Shown here in pieces: positions 7,569 to 15,736 of a stretch of DNA of 28,361 bases (within the stretch, counting starts at the first letter, position 1; each line of letters starts with the position of its first letter). The translations under genes and the position numbers were made by a program. Under the pieces are notes generated by a model, which was not told the origin of the DNA, made no database searches, and saw only the letters and a program-made list of their open reading frames with translations. The stretch comes from VFJZ01 sp046598415 (GTDB lineage: Bacteria > Actinomycetota > Thermoleophilia > Gaiellales > F1-60-MAGs149): positions 1 to 28,361 of the forward strand of contig JBKJIG010000091.1 in assembly GCA_046598415.1 (NCBI GenBank). Reading direction: 5' to 3'.

Positions 7569-8936
7569 ATGCCGGACTTCGAGAGCACGATCCGCGAGTC
7601 GGGCGCCGCGTACGTGACCAGCGTCGGCATCGATTTCATGGGTACCTGGCGCGGCAAGCGGCTGCCGGTCGCCGACATGGTGCGAGCCGAGCGCGGCCAC
7701 GGCGTCCCGTTCTCCGACGTCTTCTGGTCGAACACGCTCGCCGAGGACCTGATCGAGCCGCCGGCCGGGTACGCGGGCACCTTCCCGATCAAGCCGTCCG
7801 GCTTCCCGGATCACCACCTCCGCCCGGACGCCGACACCTACCGGTCGGTGCCGTGGATGGGCGGCGAGGGCGTCGTCGTCGGCGACTGGTACAAGCCCGA
7901 CGGATCCGTCTACCCCCTCTGTCCCCGCGCCTGCCTGAAGCGCGTGCTCGCCCAGGCGCGAGACCTCGGGCTGACGGTCAAGGTCGGCTTCGAGTGGGAG
8001 TTCTACATCCTCGACGAGCCGCTCGCCGACATCGCGCGGGCGGGCTTTCCCGCGTCCGTGAAGGTCAACAGCACCCGGCCATACACGTACAGCGGGCTAC
8101 GGATCGCCCAGGATCGCGAGTTCTTGCAGAGCTACGTCGAGCCAATCGAGGGATCGGGCCTCGAGCTCGAGTCGATCACCTGCGAGACGGGTGCCGGGCA
8201 GTACGAGCTCAACCTCCGCTACGACGAGGCGCTGCGCACCGCCGACAAGGCGTTCCTGATGAAGCAGGCTGTCAAGACCATCGCCTCCAGCCAGGGGCGG
8301 ACCGCGACCTTCATGGCGAAGCCCGACGCGACCTGGTCCGGCAACTCGGGCCACCTCCACCTGTCCCTCTGGAACGCGGACGGCAGCGCCAGCCTCTTCG
8401 CCGACGGGCCGGCGAACACGCCCAACACGATCGCCTCCCAGGCCATCGCGGGCATGCTCGAGACGATGCCCGCGGCGACGCCGTTCTTCTGCCCGAACCC
8501 GAACAGCTACAAGCGCCTCGTACCGTACATGTGGGGCTCGACGACCAAGACCTGGGGCCTCGAGAACCGGACGGTCGGCCTGCGCGTGATCGAGTCGTCG
8601 GCCGGTATCTCCCGCATCGAGCACCGCATGCCCGGCGGCGACTGCAACCCCTACCTCGCCATCGCCGCCGCGGTGGCCGGCATGCTCCACGGCATCGAAG
8701 GGAAGCTCGCTGCGCCGGCCCGGTACGACGGCGACGCGTACAACGATCCATCGCTCGAGCAGCTGCCGCTGACCCTCGACCGGTCGATCGAGCAGCTCGA
8801 GGGCGACACCGTCCTGCACGAGCGGATGGGTGACGAGCTCGTCCGGCACTTCGCGATCGCCGGCCGCGCCGAGCTGGCTCATCACAATCTCGCCGTGACC
8901 GAGTGGGAGCGGCAGCGGTACCTCGAGCTGACGTGA
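7569..8936 (+). CDS. Glutamine synthetase-family ligase (PuuA-like gamma-glutamyl-amine ligase)
   Basis: This 455-residue ATP-grasp-like ligase of the GlnA superfamily has the metal and substrate residues in FEWEFYIL (Glu142, Glu144), GAGQYELNL (Glu213), NSGHLHLSLW (His262/His264) and the late arginine motifs ENRTVGLRV and IEHRMPGGDCNPYLA. The last block is characteristic of PuuA/GlnA3-type enzymes that join glutamate to polyamines or other amines rather than to ammonia. GGAG lies 9 nt before the ATG at 7569, which decides the start over an upstream TTG at 7560. It follows the PuuD-like hydrolase by 78 bp on the same strand. Ligase plus hydrolase form the two ends of a gamma-glutamylation route; the oxidase and dehydrogenase steps of the Puu pathway are not adjacent. 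A second, different family member lies at 21151. Confidence 0.87.
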   Translation: MPDFESTIRESGAAYVTSVGIDFMGTWRGKRLPVADMVRAERGHGVPFSDVFWSNTLAEDLIEPPAGYAGTFPIKPSGFPDHHLRPDADTYRSVPWMGGEGVVVGDWYKPDGSVYPLCPRACLKRVLAQARDLGLTVKVGFEWEFYILDEPLADIARAGFPASVKVNSTRPYTYSGLRIAQDREFLQSYVEPIEGSGLELESITCETGAGQYELNLRYDEALRTADKAFLMKQAVKTIASSQGRTATFMAKPDATWSGNSGHLHLSLWNADGSASLFADGPANTPNTIASQAIAGMLETMPAATPFFCPNPNSYKRLVPYMWGSTTKTWGLENRTVGLRVIESSAGISRIEHRMPGGDCNPYLAIAAAVAGMLHGIEGKLAAPARYDGDAYNDPSLEQLPLTLDRSIEQLEGDTVLHERMGDELVRHFAIAGRAELAHHNLAVTEWERQRYLELT

Positions 8937-9903
8937 CGTCGGCTGTCGGCGGGCGCGGCCTACCGACAGTAGATCGTGTTGTCCGAATTGCAGGTCGATC
9001 ATCGCGCCTGGACGATCCGTGCGCGTCCGCTCGTGGTGGCGCGAACGGCCGCCGAACCGTCGCCCGGCCGTGTTCGCGGTGCTCCTCATTCGGTGCGTGA
9101 ACCGTTCGGGCATGGTCCGGCACGCGCCGGTGCCGGTCCGTGAGTAGCCTGTCAGATTGATTTCCGAGATATCTCGATAAACGCTTTCACGGGTCGGGTC
9201 GCGAACCCCGGTCGGGACGTTTCTCGTGTGTGGCCCCGGGTCGTCCTGACCGGCGGCGAGATGGTTCGGCGATCGCCGGGCGACAGCACTCCGGAACGCC
9301 GTCCGGAGTTGAGCGCTCGCACGACGTTCGCCGGCCAGTCGAGTTCGCGCGCTGGGCCCGCCGATAGCTCGTGAACCGGGCTCCGCGAACCCTCGCTCCA
9401 GGGTCGGCGGCGTCGTGTTCGGTCGCCGAGTCGCGGCGCTCGGCGGGATCCTCCGGCCATCGAGAGAGCGGTTACCGAACGACCGGCCCGAGCCCAGGCG
9501 CCATGCGGCCTGGCGCCGCCAGAGCGGCACCCGCGCGCGGCCCCGGCCACACAGGCCGAGTCGTGTCGGACGACGACGGAATCCGCATCATCTCGGGGAT
9601 CTCCGAATCTCGATGGGTAACGAGAAACGATCGCCCCACCGTGACGCTGGCGAAGCCCCCCGACGGCGACCGAACCATCCTCGAGGGGTCGGGAGATGCG
9701 GCGCCCCGACGGTTGCCGGACGATGGTTCGGTGACCACCGCCTCCGCGTTTACCGAGAGAGATCGATGAACCATCTCGATGGTTCGGGCTTCATCCTCGT
9801 CGGCGCCGCCGTCCGGACCGTCGGCCCGGGGCGCTGGACCGGCAGGTCGCGGCGCCCCGGCCTAGTTAGGCAGGCATCCGTTTCGGTCGTCGGGTCGGTT
9901 CGG
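8937..9903. other. 967-bp geneless gap between two 3' ends, with repeated GATGGTTCGG motif
   Basis: The plus-strand ligase and minus-strand dehydratase converge on this stretch, so neither needs upstream control here, yet it is long. No open frame in it has a recognisable domain. The decamer GATGGTTCGG occurs at 9260-9269, 9722-9731 and 9778-9787 and inverted at 9670-9679. GAACCATC-TC-GATGGTTC forms a dyad at 9768-9785, and many further CGAAC/GTTCG words occur. A 12-bp palindrome CGAGATATCTCG lies at 9165-9176 in a locally AT-richer patch. It may hold an ncRNA, a decayed element or a cluster of protein-binding sites; none of these can be chosen from the sequence. Confidence 0.6.
8943..8969 (+). 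terminator. Stem-loop after the PuuA-like gene
   Basis: A perfect 7-bp stem CTGTCGG...CCGACAG with a 13-nt GC-rich loop begins six bases after the stop codon of the ligase gene. Its position fits a transcription terminator, but only a weak T-containing stretch follows, so an intrinsic terminator is uncertain. Confidence 0.45.
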
Positions 9904-11655
9904 TCACCAGCCACCGACCCAGCCGCCAAAGAGGCCATAGGGCAGCCGGTGCTCCTCCTCCGGCGCGCCGGCGAGGAAGTCGAGGTCGCACCCCTCGTCG
10001 GCCTGCAGGACGTGGTCGACGTGCAGCCGGCCGTACCCGCGCGTGTAGCGCAGGACCGGCGCCGGCCGCTCGGCGAGCCGTCGCTCGATCTCGGCCGGGT
10101 CGACCTCGAGGTCGATCGTGCGCGCGTCGGTGTCGAGCGAGATCATGTCGCCGTCGCGGACGGCCCCGAGCGGACCGCCGGCGTACGACTCGGGCGCGAC
10201 GTGCAGCACGCACGTGCCGAACGCGGTACCCGACATCCGCGCGTCCGAGATGCGGACCATGTCGCGGACGCCGGCCTGCAGCAGCCGCTCGGGGATCGGC
10301 ACCATGCCCCACTCGGGCATGCCGGGCGCACCCTTCGGTCCGACGTTCCGGAGCACGAGGACGGACGAGGCGTCGATGTCGAGGGCCGGATCGTCGATGC
10401 GCGCGGCCACGTCGTCGACGCCCTCGAACACCACCGCGCGGCCGCGGTGGCGAAGCAGCGCCGGGTCAGCCGAGGCCACCTTCAGGACGGCGCCGCGGGG
10501 CGCGAGCGAGCCGCGCAGGATGGCGAGCCCGCCGGCCGCCTTCACCGGATTTGCAAGCGACCGCACGACCGGGCCGGTACCTGGCTTCGCGCACTCGCCG
10601 ATGGTGGATCCGCCGATCGTGATCGCGTCGCGGTCGAGCAGGTCGCCGAGCTCGTGCAGCACCGCCGGCACGCCGCCGGCGTCGTCGAGCTTGTCGACCA
10701 GCTGCGCGCCGGCCGGACGCACATCGGCGAGCACCGGTGTTCGTCGCGACAGCTCGTCGAACCGCTCGAGCGGCAGCTCGTAGCCGGTGCGGCGCGCGAG
10801 CGCCAGCAAATGCACCACGGCGTTGGTCGATCCGCCCAGCGCGCAGAGGACGGTGATGGCGTTGTCGAACGCGGCCGGGGTCAGCACCTGCGACGGCCGC
10901 AGGTCGGCGAGGGCGATCTCCACCGCCCGCCGCCCGGTCTCCTCGCTGACCACGGCGCGGCGGGCGGTGAGCGCCGGAATGGTGGCCGTGCCGGGCAGCG
11001 TCATGCCGAGCGCCTCGGTCACGCAGGCCATCGTCGAGGCCGTGCCCATCTCGTTGCAGTGGCCGGCCCCGGGAATCCACGCCGCTTCCAGCTCGTCGTA
11101 CTCGTCGAGGGTGATCTTGCCGGCCCGCAGCTCGTCGGTGTAGCGCCACAGGTCGGTGCCGACCGAGAGCTCCCGGCCGCGGTGCACGGCGGCCGCGACG
11201 GTGCCGCCGGTGAGCATGATGGCCGGCACGTCGGCGCTGGCCGCGCCCATCAGCTGCGCGGGCTGCGTCTTGTCGCACCCGCCGATCAGCACCACGGCGT
11301 CGAACGGGTAGGAGCGGATCGCCTCCTCCACGTCCATCGCCATCAGGTTGCGGAACAGCATCGTGGTCGGCTTCTGCAGGTTCTCGCCGAGCGACGACAC
11401 GGGGAACTCGAGCGGCAGGCCGCCGGCGGCAAGCACGCCCCGCCGCACGGCCTCGGCGAGGCCGCGGAAGTGGACGTTGCAGTTGACGACCTCGCTCCAG
11501 GGGTTGCAGATACCGACCACCGGCCGCCCGTCGAGCGCCGCGCGCGAGAAGCCGATCGCCTTCACCGACGCGCGGTGCAGGAAGCCCGGCAGGTCGTGCG
11601 CGGCGAACCAGCGCGCCGAGCGGAGCCCGGACGACGGGGAGGGGTCGGTTGCCAT
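9904..11655 (-). CDS. IlvD/Edd family dehydratase, sugar-acid subgroup
   Basis: This 583-residue iron-sulfur dehydratase removes water from a 2,3-dihydroxy acid to give a 2-keto-3-deoxy acid. The cluster cysteines are at about 59 (NPWSEVVNCNVHF), 127 (GGCDKTQPAQ, with the carbamylatable Lys129) and 200 (GAGHCNEMGTASTM). The NPWSE...CNVHF and PLEFP...SLGE wording is closer to arabonate/xylonate dehydratases than to the branched-chain enzyme IlvD, so a sugar-acid role is more likely than isoleucine/valine synthesis. The ATG overlaps the stop of the upstream M24 gene (TGATG on the minus strand). A zinc alcohol dehydrogenase diverges from that unit, giving a plausible small sugar-catabolism module. 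The exact substrate is undetermined. Confidence 0.88.
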   Translation of the reverse strand: MATDPSPSSGLRSARWFAAHDLPGFLHRASVKAIGFSRAALDGRPVVGICNPWSEVVNCNVHFRGLAEAVRRGVLAAGGLPLEFPVSSLGENLQKPTTMLFRNLMAMDVEEAIRSYPFDAVVLIGGCDKTQPAQLMGAASADVPAIMLTGGTVAAAVHRGRELSVGTDLWRYTDELRAGKITLDEYDELEAAWIPGAGHCNEMGTASTMACVTEALGMTLPGTATIPALTARRAVVSEETGRRAVEIALADLRPSQVLTPAAFDNAITVLCALGGSTNAVVHLLALARRTGYELPLERFDELSRRTPVLADVRPAGAQLVDKLDDAGGVPAVLHELGDLLDRDAITIGGSTIGECAKPGTGPVVRSLANPVKAAGGLAILRGSLAPRGAVLKVASADPALLRHRGRAVVFEGVDDVAARIDDPALDIDASSVLVLRNVGPKGAPGMPEWGMVPIPERLLQAGVRDMVRISDARMSGTAFGTCVLHVAPESYAGGPLGAVRDGDMISLDTDARTIDLEVDPAEIERRLAERPAPVLRYTRGYGRLHVDHVLQADEGCDLDFLAGAPEEEHRLPYGLFGGWVGGW

Positions 11656-12722
11656 CAGATCTCCAGGATTGCGGGACGGGTGCGGGCGCCGACCTCGACG
11701 ACTGGCCAGTCGGGGCTCTCGGTGAGGGGCTCGAGGCGGCCGTCGCCGACGAGGAAGGTGTCCTCCGCCTTGCCGCCGCCGGCGACGCTCGGGTTGAAGG
11801 CGATCGCGTGGTGCGCGGCGACCGGCTCGTCGTGCCAGCGGGTGACGGGCGGAGCCGGCGCGATCTCGAACTCGCGCTGCCGGTAGCCGATCGGGCCGCC
11901 CTGCCAGTGCTCCCGCCAGCGATCGTCGCCATAGGCAGCGGCCACGCGTGCGAGCACGTCTCCGTACGTCTGCTCCATCTGGCAGCAGGCGTCGAGCACG
12001 GCCGACTCGATCTCGCGGGCCTCGGTCTGCGCCGCGGCGAGGGTCGCGCCGGCCGGCCCGTCGGTGGCGTGGCGGGTGAGCGCAACGTGCAGCCCGTGCC
12101 GCATGCCGACCAGCACCGCCATTGCCTGACGATGCATGGGCGAGCCATCGGCGAGTGGGTGGCGGAACCGCTCCAGCCGGTCGTCGCCGCCCACGATCAG
12201 GCAGACCGGGACGATGCCCGCGCGCTCGCAGCGCGCCGCCACGCCGGCCATCACGGCGCGGTCGGTGGCGCCCGGCCGCCAGCCGCGCAGCGCGCCCTCG
12301 ACCGCGGCGGTGGCGTCGGCGCCGAGTGCGGCGAGGCGCCCGCGCTCCTCGGCAACCAGCGCGAGGCGCAGCGCCGTCAGGTCGTCGTCGAGCGCGTCGT
12401 CGTCGGGCGCGTCCGCGCCGACGACGACGTCGGCGGCGCGCCGGTAGGCGGCCGGGTCCTGCCAGGGCACGCCGACGACGTCGAACGGCAGGTCGTGCTC
12501 GGCGTTCAGGCGCGGCTCCTCGACGACGGTCGAGATGCACGCGCCGACGTCGGGGCCGACGGCGATCCACATCGCGTCGCGCCCGGCGCTGCGGTCGATC
12601 ACGTTGGTGGTGCCGCCCGTCAGCCAGGCGACGGTCGCCGGACGCGTCAGGACCACGCCCGGCACGCCGTGGTCGGCGATCAGTACTCGCAGCCGGGCAA
12701 GCTTCGCCGCCGTCTCCGTCAT
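11655..12722 (-). CDS. M24/creatinase-fold protein, probably lacking the canonical metal site
   Basis: This 355-residue protein has an N-terminal creatinase-like domain (LTGGTTNVIDRSA region) and a C-terminal pita-bread domain similar to Xaa-Pro aminopeptidases. The usual first metal ligands, two aspartates in a DxGxxxxGxxxDxTRT block, appear replaced by AVLVGMRHGLHVALTRH. The later segment carries QGGPIGY..RE instead of the standard GHGIG. I recall a group of M24 homologues with this QGGxxGYxxRE motif, and their activity is not known to me. Here it may be a hydrolase with an altered site or a non-enzymatic protein. The chosen ATG at 12722 has a GATGAT -10-like element 7 nt upstream; an in-frame ATG at 12734 is an alternative. 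It is coupled to the dehydratase downstream. Confidence 0.75.
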   Translation of the reverse strand: MTETAAKLARLRVLIADHGVPGVVLTRPATVAWLTGGTTNVIDRSAGRDAMWIAVGPDVGACISTVVEEPRLNAEHDLPFDVVGVPWQDPAAYRRAADVVVGADAPDDDALDDDLTALRLALVAEERGRLAALGADATAAVEGALRGWRPGATDRAVMAGVAARCERAGIVPVCLIVGGDDRLERFRHPLADGSPMHRQAMAVLVGMRHGLHVALTRHATDGPAGATLAAAQTEAREIESAVLDACCQMEQTYGDVLARVAAAYGDDRWREHWQGGPIGYRQREFEIAPAPPVTRWHDEPVAAHHAIAFNPSVAGGGKAEDTFLVGDGRLEPLTESPDWPVVEVGARTRPAILEI

Positions 12723-12728
12723 GACGCG

Positions 12729-12735
12729 TATCATC
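12729..12735. promoter_or_regulatory. Overlapping divergent -10 elements, M24 / alcohol dehydrogenase
   Basis: The start codons at 12722 (minus) and 12742 (plus) are separated by 19 bp. TATCAT at 12729-12734 lies 7 nt before the plus-strand ATG, and GATGAT (12735-12730) lies 7 nt before the minus-strand ATG. This is the same arrangement as between the amidase and PuuD-like genes, suggesting leaderless mRNAs and mutually exclusive initiation. No -35 boxes are evident. Confidence 0.45.
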
Positions 12736-12741
12736 GAGGTG

Positions 12742-13749
12742 ATGGTCGCCGCCCGTCGAGCTCTCGTGATCTCCGAGCCGGGGCGGGTCGCGATCGAGGA
12801 GCGACCGGGGCTCGCGGCGGGCCGGGGCGAGGTGCTCGTCCGGCCGCGCCACGTGGGCGTCTGCGGTACCGACCTCGAGTTGCTGCACGGCACCGTCGAC
12901 CCGGACTTCGTGCGCTACCCGCTGACGATCGGCCACGAGTGGGCCGGCGTCGTGGAGGCCGTCGGCGCGGGCGTTGCGGGCCTCGCGCCGGGCGACCGCG
13001 TCGTGGCGGAGGGCATCGTTCCCTGCGGCGCCTGCCCCGCGTGCCGGCGCGCCGCCACCAACGTCTGCGCGGTCTACGACGAGGTGGGTTTCACGCGCGA
13101 GGGCGCGGCGTCCGACCAGATCGTCCTGCCCGGCCGTCTCGTGCACCGCCTCGGTGACGACGTCGCGCTGCTGGACGGCGCGCTGGTCGAGCCGACGGCC
13201 GTCGTGCTGCAGGGGCTGACGAAGATCGGACCGCGCCCGGGGGACGAGGTACTGGTGCTCGGCGACGGCGCCATCGCGCTGCTGGTGGCGCATCTGGTGG
13301 CGCTGTGGTCGCCCGCGCGCATCGTGCTGCGCGGCCTGCGCGACGAGCAGCGCGATCTGGCAGCCGCGGTGGGTGCCGGCGAGTTCGCGACGACCGAGTC
13401 GGCGGACGAGTTCGACCTCGTGATCGAGGCTGCCGGCGCGCCCGCCGCGGTGCTCGAGGCGCTCCGCCGCGTGCGTCGCGGCGGCCGGGTGCTGCTGCTC
13501 GGCTACGCGGGCGCCGACGAGCGCGTGCCGTTGCCGCTCGACGACGTGGTCAACGGCGACCTGACGCTGTGCTCCAGCTTCGGCTACACGTCGAGCGCCT
13601 GGGAGGGCGTCGTCGGACTGCTGAACGCCGGCCGCATCACGCCGGCCGCGATCGTCACGCACCGCATCGGCCTCGAGGACCACGCCGCCGCCTTCTCCGC
13701 ACTGACGGCCCCGGCCGGCCCGCGCGGCAAGATCATCCTCGACGTCTGA
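12742..13749 (+). CDS. Zinc-dependent alcohol/polyol dehydrogenase (MDR family)
   Basis: This 335-residue medium-chain dehydrogenase has a GroES-like catalytic domain with zinc ligands Cys41 (GVCGTD) and His65/Glu66 (GHEWAG). Four structural zinc cysteines at about 95, 98, 101 and 109 (CGACPAC...C) are present, followed by a Rossmann domain with VLGDGAIALLVAH. Relatives oxidise sorbitol, threonine or other secondary alcohols with NAD. The nucleotide-binding glycine motif reads GDGAIA rather than the usual GxGxxG. An upstream in-frame ATG at 12721 is possible, but the -10-like TATCAT element supports 12742. It diverges from the M24-dehydratase pair, so oxidation of a sugar or sugar alcohol before dehydration is a reasonable guess from context. 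Confidence 0.87.
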   Translation: MVAARRALVISEPGRVAIEERPGLAAGRGEVLVRPRHVGVCGTDLELLHGTVDPDFVRYPLTIGHEWAGVVEAVGAGVAGLAPGDRVVAEGIVPCGACPACRRAATNVCAVYDEVGFTREGAASDQIVLPGRLVHRLGDDVALLDGALVEPTAVVLQGLTKIGPRPGDEVLVLGDGAIALLVAHLVALWSPARIVLRGLRDEQRDLAAAVGAGEFATTESADEFDLVIEAAGAPAAVLEALRRVRRGGRVLLLGYAGADERVPLPLDDVVNGDLTLCSSFGYTSSAWEGVVGLLNAGRITPAAIVTHRIGLEDHAAAFSALTAPAGPRGKIILDV

Positions 13750-13877
13750 GCGGTCGATGCGTGCCATCCTGCGACGGAAGCGTCCGGCCGTCCGCGCCAG
13801 GCGCACTTTTCACGCCATCTTCGAACGCCGCGTGCCGAAGCGCGCATCCCGCGCGCCTTCCGTTCCCGAAACGTTCT

Positions 13878-13919
13878 GGGGTCTGACCCCAATTTTCGCG
13901 TTTTCGGGGTCTGACCCCG
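13878..13919. repeat. Two copies of a GGGGTCTGACCCC palindrome (REP-like)
   Basis: The 238-bp gap between the convergent alcohol dehydrogenase and glutathione-transferase genes contains the 13-bp palindrome GGGGTCTGACCCC at 13878-13890 and 13906-13918 (extended to 15 bp at 13905-13919), separated by an AT-rich 15-bp spacer. Short palindromes of this kind recur in many genomes as REP-like elements. Here they may also form a bidirectional transcription stop. No other gene is seen in this gap. Confidence 0.7.
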
Positions 13920-13987
13920 ATCATGGAAGCGCGCCGAAGGCACGCGGAATGGGCGCGTGGCACCGAACCGCGCGGAATGAATCGGGA

Positions 13988-14566
13988 TCAGAGCGCCGCC
14001 CGGTACGCCGGGCGCGCCATCGTCAGCTGGAGCACCCGGTCGAGGCGCGAGCAGCGCGTCAGGTCGATCGGCAGCTTCCTGATGTCCTGCATGCGGCCGG
14101 CGATGGCGATGTCGGCGATCGAGAAGTCACCGATCGCGTAGCCGTCGTCGGCGAGCAGCCACTCGAGACCGCCCAGTGCCGCGTCGAGGTCGGGACGCCA
14201 GTCGAGATAGTGCGGACGGCCGTAGAGCTCCGGCTCCTCCGCCGCCCACAGCGCCGGCCGCACCTGCAGCGACAGCGAGTCGAGCAGCATGTCGACCCGC
14301 GCCCGGCGCACGGGGTCGCGCGGATACAGGTCGTCGCGGCCCTCGCGGTCGGCGAGGTAGCGCAGGGCCGTGTTCGACTCGGTCACCTTGAAGTCGCCGT
14401 CGACCAGCGTCGGGATCAGGTTGAAGGGGTGGATGTCGGCGTACCAGGCCGGCTTCGGGTAGAGCGGCACCTCGATGGCCTCGTAGTCGAGACCGAGCTC
14501 GGCCAGCAGGAACCGCACCTTGATCGCGTTCGTCGAGACACGGCTGTCGTAGAGGGTGAGCACCAC
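13988..14566 (-). CDS. Glutathione S-transferase family protein
   Basis: This cytosolic protein of about 192 residues has an N-terminal thioredoxin-like domain starting VLTLYDSRVSTNAIKVR, with the glutathione-binding cis-proline region (NLIPTLVDGD) and the VTESNTALRYLADR motif where Glu-Ser contacts the gamma-glutamyl group. An all-helical C-terminal domain ending in AIGDFSIADIAIAGRM follows. The only suitable starts are two successive GTG codons at 14566 and 14563, with no Shine-Dalgarno, so translation may be leaderless. Family members conjugate thiols to electrophiles or act in dehalogenation and isomerisation. High-GC actinobacteria often use mycothiol, so the natural thiol here is uncertain. 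It diverges from the PLP enzyme. Confidence 0.85.
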   Translation of the reverse strand: MVLTLYDSRVSTNAIKVRFLLAELGLDYEAIEVPLYPKPAWYADIHPFNLIPTLVDGDFKVTESNTALRYLADREGRDDLYPRDPVRRARVDMLLDSLSLQVRPALWAAEEPELYGRPHYLDWRPDLDAALGGLEWLLADDGYAIGDFSIADIAIAGRMQDIRKLPIDLTRCSRLDRVLQLTMARPAYRAAL

Positions 14567-14611
14567 GCAAGCGTGACGGGTGGCGGGCCGCGGGGCAATA
14601 CGGGTCACCGA

Positions 14612-14617
14612 TACGAT
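14612..14617 (+). promoter_or_regulatory. -10-like element before the SelA-like gene
   Basis: TACGAT at 14612-14617 lies six bases before the ATG at 14624, consistent with a leaderless transcript. No clear -35 box is seen 17 nt upstream. The pair GTGAC/GTCAC flanks a GC-rich core in the same 57-bp intergenic region. Confidence 0.4.
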
Positions 14618-14623
14618 GGCGCG

Positions 14624-15736
14624 ATGTCCGCGATCGGCATCCCCCGCGTGATCTCCGCCGCCGGCTTCGTCACCACCCTCGGCGGCGGCGCGATGAGCGC
14701 GCGCACGCGGGCCGCGATCGACGAGGCGGCGCAGTCCAACTGGCGCATCGACGACCTGCAGGCGTGGGCCGGCGGGCTGATCGCGGAGGCCACCGGCGCC
14801 GAGGCCGGCTGGGTCACGTCCGGTGCGGCCGCGGGCCTGACGCTCGCCGCGGCGGCGTGCGTCGCCGGGACGCGGCTCGACGCCATCGACCGGCTGCCCG
14901 AGCCCGGTGCCGAACCGGCCGAGATCATCGTCCAGCGCGGTCACCGCAACGCCTACGACCGCCAGCTCCGCAACGTTGGTGCGCGGCTGGTCGAGGTCGG
15001 CTACCCCGCCAACGAGGGCATCGGCTCCACGCTCGAGTGGCAGCTCGAGGCGGCCTTCACCGACCGCACCGTGGCCGTCGCCCACCTCGCCTGCGCCGAG
15101 CATCTCGGCCTGCCGCTGGAGCGCGTCTGCGAGATCGCGCACGCCCACGGCGTCGCGGTGCTGGTCGACGCCGCGGCCGAGCTGCCGCCGCGCGAGAACC
15201 TGCGCCGTTTCACGGCCGCCGGCGCCGACGCCGTGTGCTTCTCGGGCGGCAAGGCGATCCGTGGCCCGCAGGGCTCCGGGCTGCTCGCGACCACCCGCGC
15301 CATCGCACGCTCGGTGCGGCTGCAGGTGCTCGACATGGACGTGGACGCGCGTGCATGGCGCGCCCGCGAGGGAGCGGAGCCGCCGCACCACGGCCTCGGG
15401 CGCGGGTTCAAGGTCGGGCCGGAGGAGATCGCCGGCCTCGCGACGGCGCTGCAGGAGTTCGGCGAGCGCGACCTCGATGCCGAGGCGGCCGACGCCGCCC
15501 GCTGGCTTGCCACGCTGCCGGGCGAGGTCGTCGCCGACCGCGGCTTCTGGCCGCAGCTCGTCGTCACCGCGGGCGACCGGGCCGAGACGATCGCGGCGGC
15601 GCTGGCCGCGGCCGATCCCGCGATCGTCGTCCCGCACGCCCGCATGCGCGCCGGCGAGGTCGTGCTCACGCCCGAGGCGATCCGCCGCGACGACCGCGAC
15701 CACGTCGCGGCGGTGCTGCGCGCCGCGCTCGCGTAG
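14624..15736 (+). CDS. PLP-dependent enzyme, SelA/aminotransferase-V-like
   Basis: This 370-residue fold-type I PLP enzyme carries GWVTSGAAAGLTLAAAA (phosphate-binding region, about residues 63-79), the cofactor aspartate Asp182 in AVLVDAAAELPP and the Schiff-base lysine Lys210 in CFSGGKAIRGPQGSG. The SGGKAIRGPQ wording is typical of the SelA-like group that includes D-glucosaminate-6-phosphate ammonia-lyase-type enzymes, rather than true selenocysteine synthase, which is longer. It probably eliminates or transfers an amino group from a small hydroxylated amino acid or amino sugar. The stop codon TAG abuts the stop of the convergent PPOX gene with no gap. The substrate cannot be assigned. Confidence 0.82.
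   Translation: MSAIGIPRVISAAGFVTTLGGGAMSARTRAAIDEAAQSNWRIDDLQAWAGGLIAEATGAEAGWVTSGAAAGLTLAAAACVAGTRLDAIDRLPEPGAEPAEIIVQRGHRNAYDRQLRNVGARLVEVGYPANEGIGSTLEWQLEAAFTDRTVAVAHLACAEHLGLPLERVCEIAHAHGVAVLVDAAAELPPRENLRRFTAAGADAVCFSGGKAIRGPQGSGLLATTRAIARSVRLQVLDMDVDARAWRAREGAEPPHHGLGRGFKVGPEEIAGLATALQEFGERDLDAEAADAARWLATLPGEVVADRGFWPQLVVTAGDRAETIAAALAAADPAIVVPHARMRAGEVVLTPEAIRRDDRDHVAAVLRAALA

Noticed and set aside
9371..9774. Open frames of 100-132 codons on both strands inside the convergent gap
   Set aside because: Neither has a ribosome-binding site, domain or convincing composition; they overlap each other antisense and cross the repeated decamers.
9904..11655. Annotation as branched-chain dihydroxy-acid dehydratase IlvD
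   Set aside because: The cysteine-region wording and the M24/alcohol dehydrogenase context fit sugar-acid dehydratases better, and no ilv gene is nearby.
9904..13806. A 1300-codon open frame on the minus strand covering the dehydratase, the M24 gene and beyond
   Set aside because: Only its last 583 codons (the dehydratase) make protein sense. The upstream part reads out of frame through the M24 gene and antisense to the alcohol dehydrogenase, and is open only because of GC-rich codon bias.
13878..13919. CRISPR-like direct repeat
   Set aside because: Only two 13-bp palindromes with a 15-bp spacer, no cas genes nearby; better explained as REP-like palindromes or a terminator.
14624..15736. 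Annotation as selenocysteine synthase SelA
   Set aside because: It is about 90 residues shorter than SelA, and no selB, selD or tRNA-Sec is present; the fold family is shared by ammonia-lyase-type enzymes.
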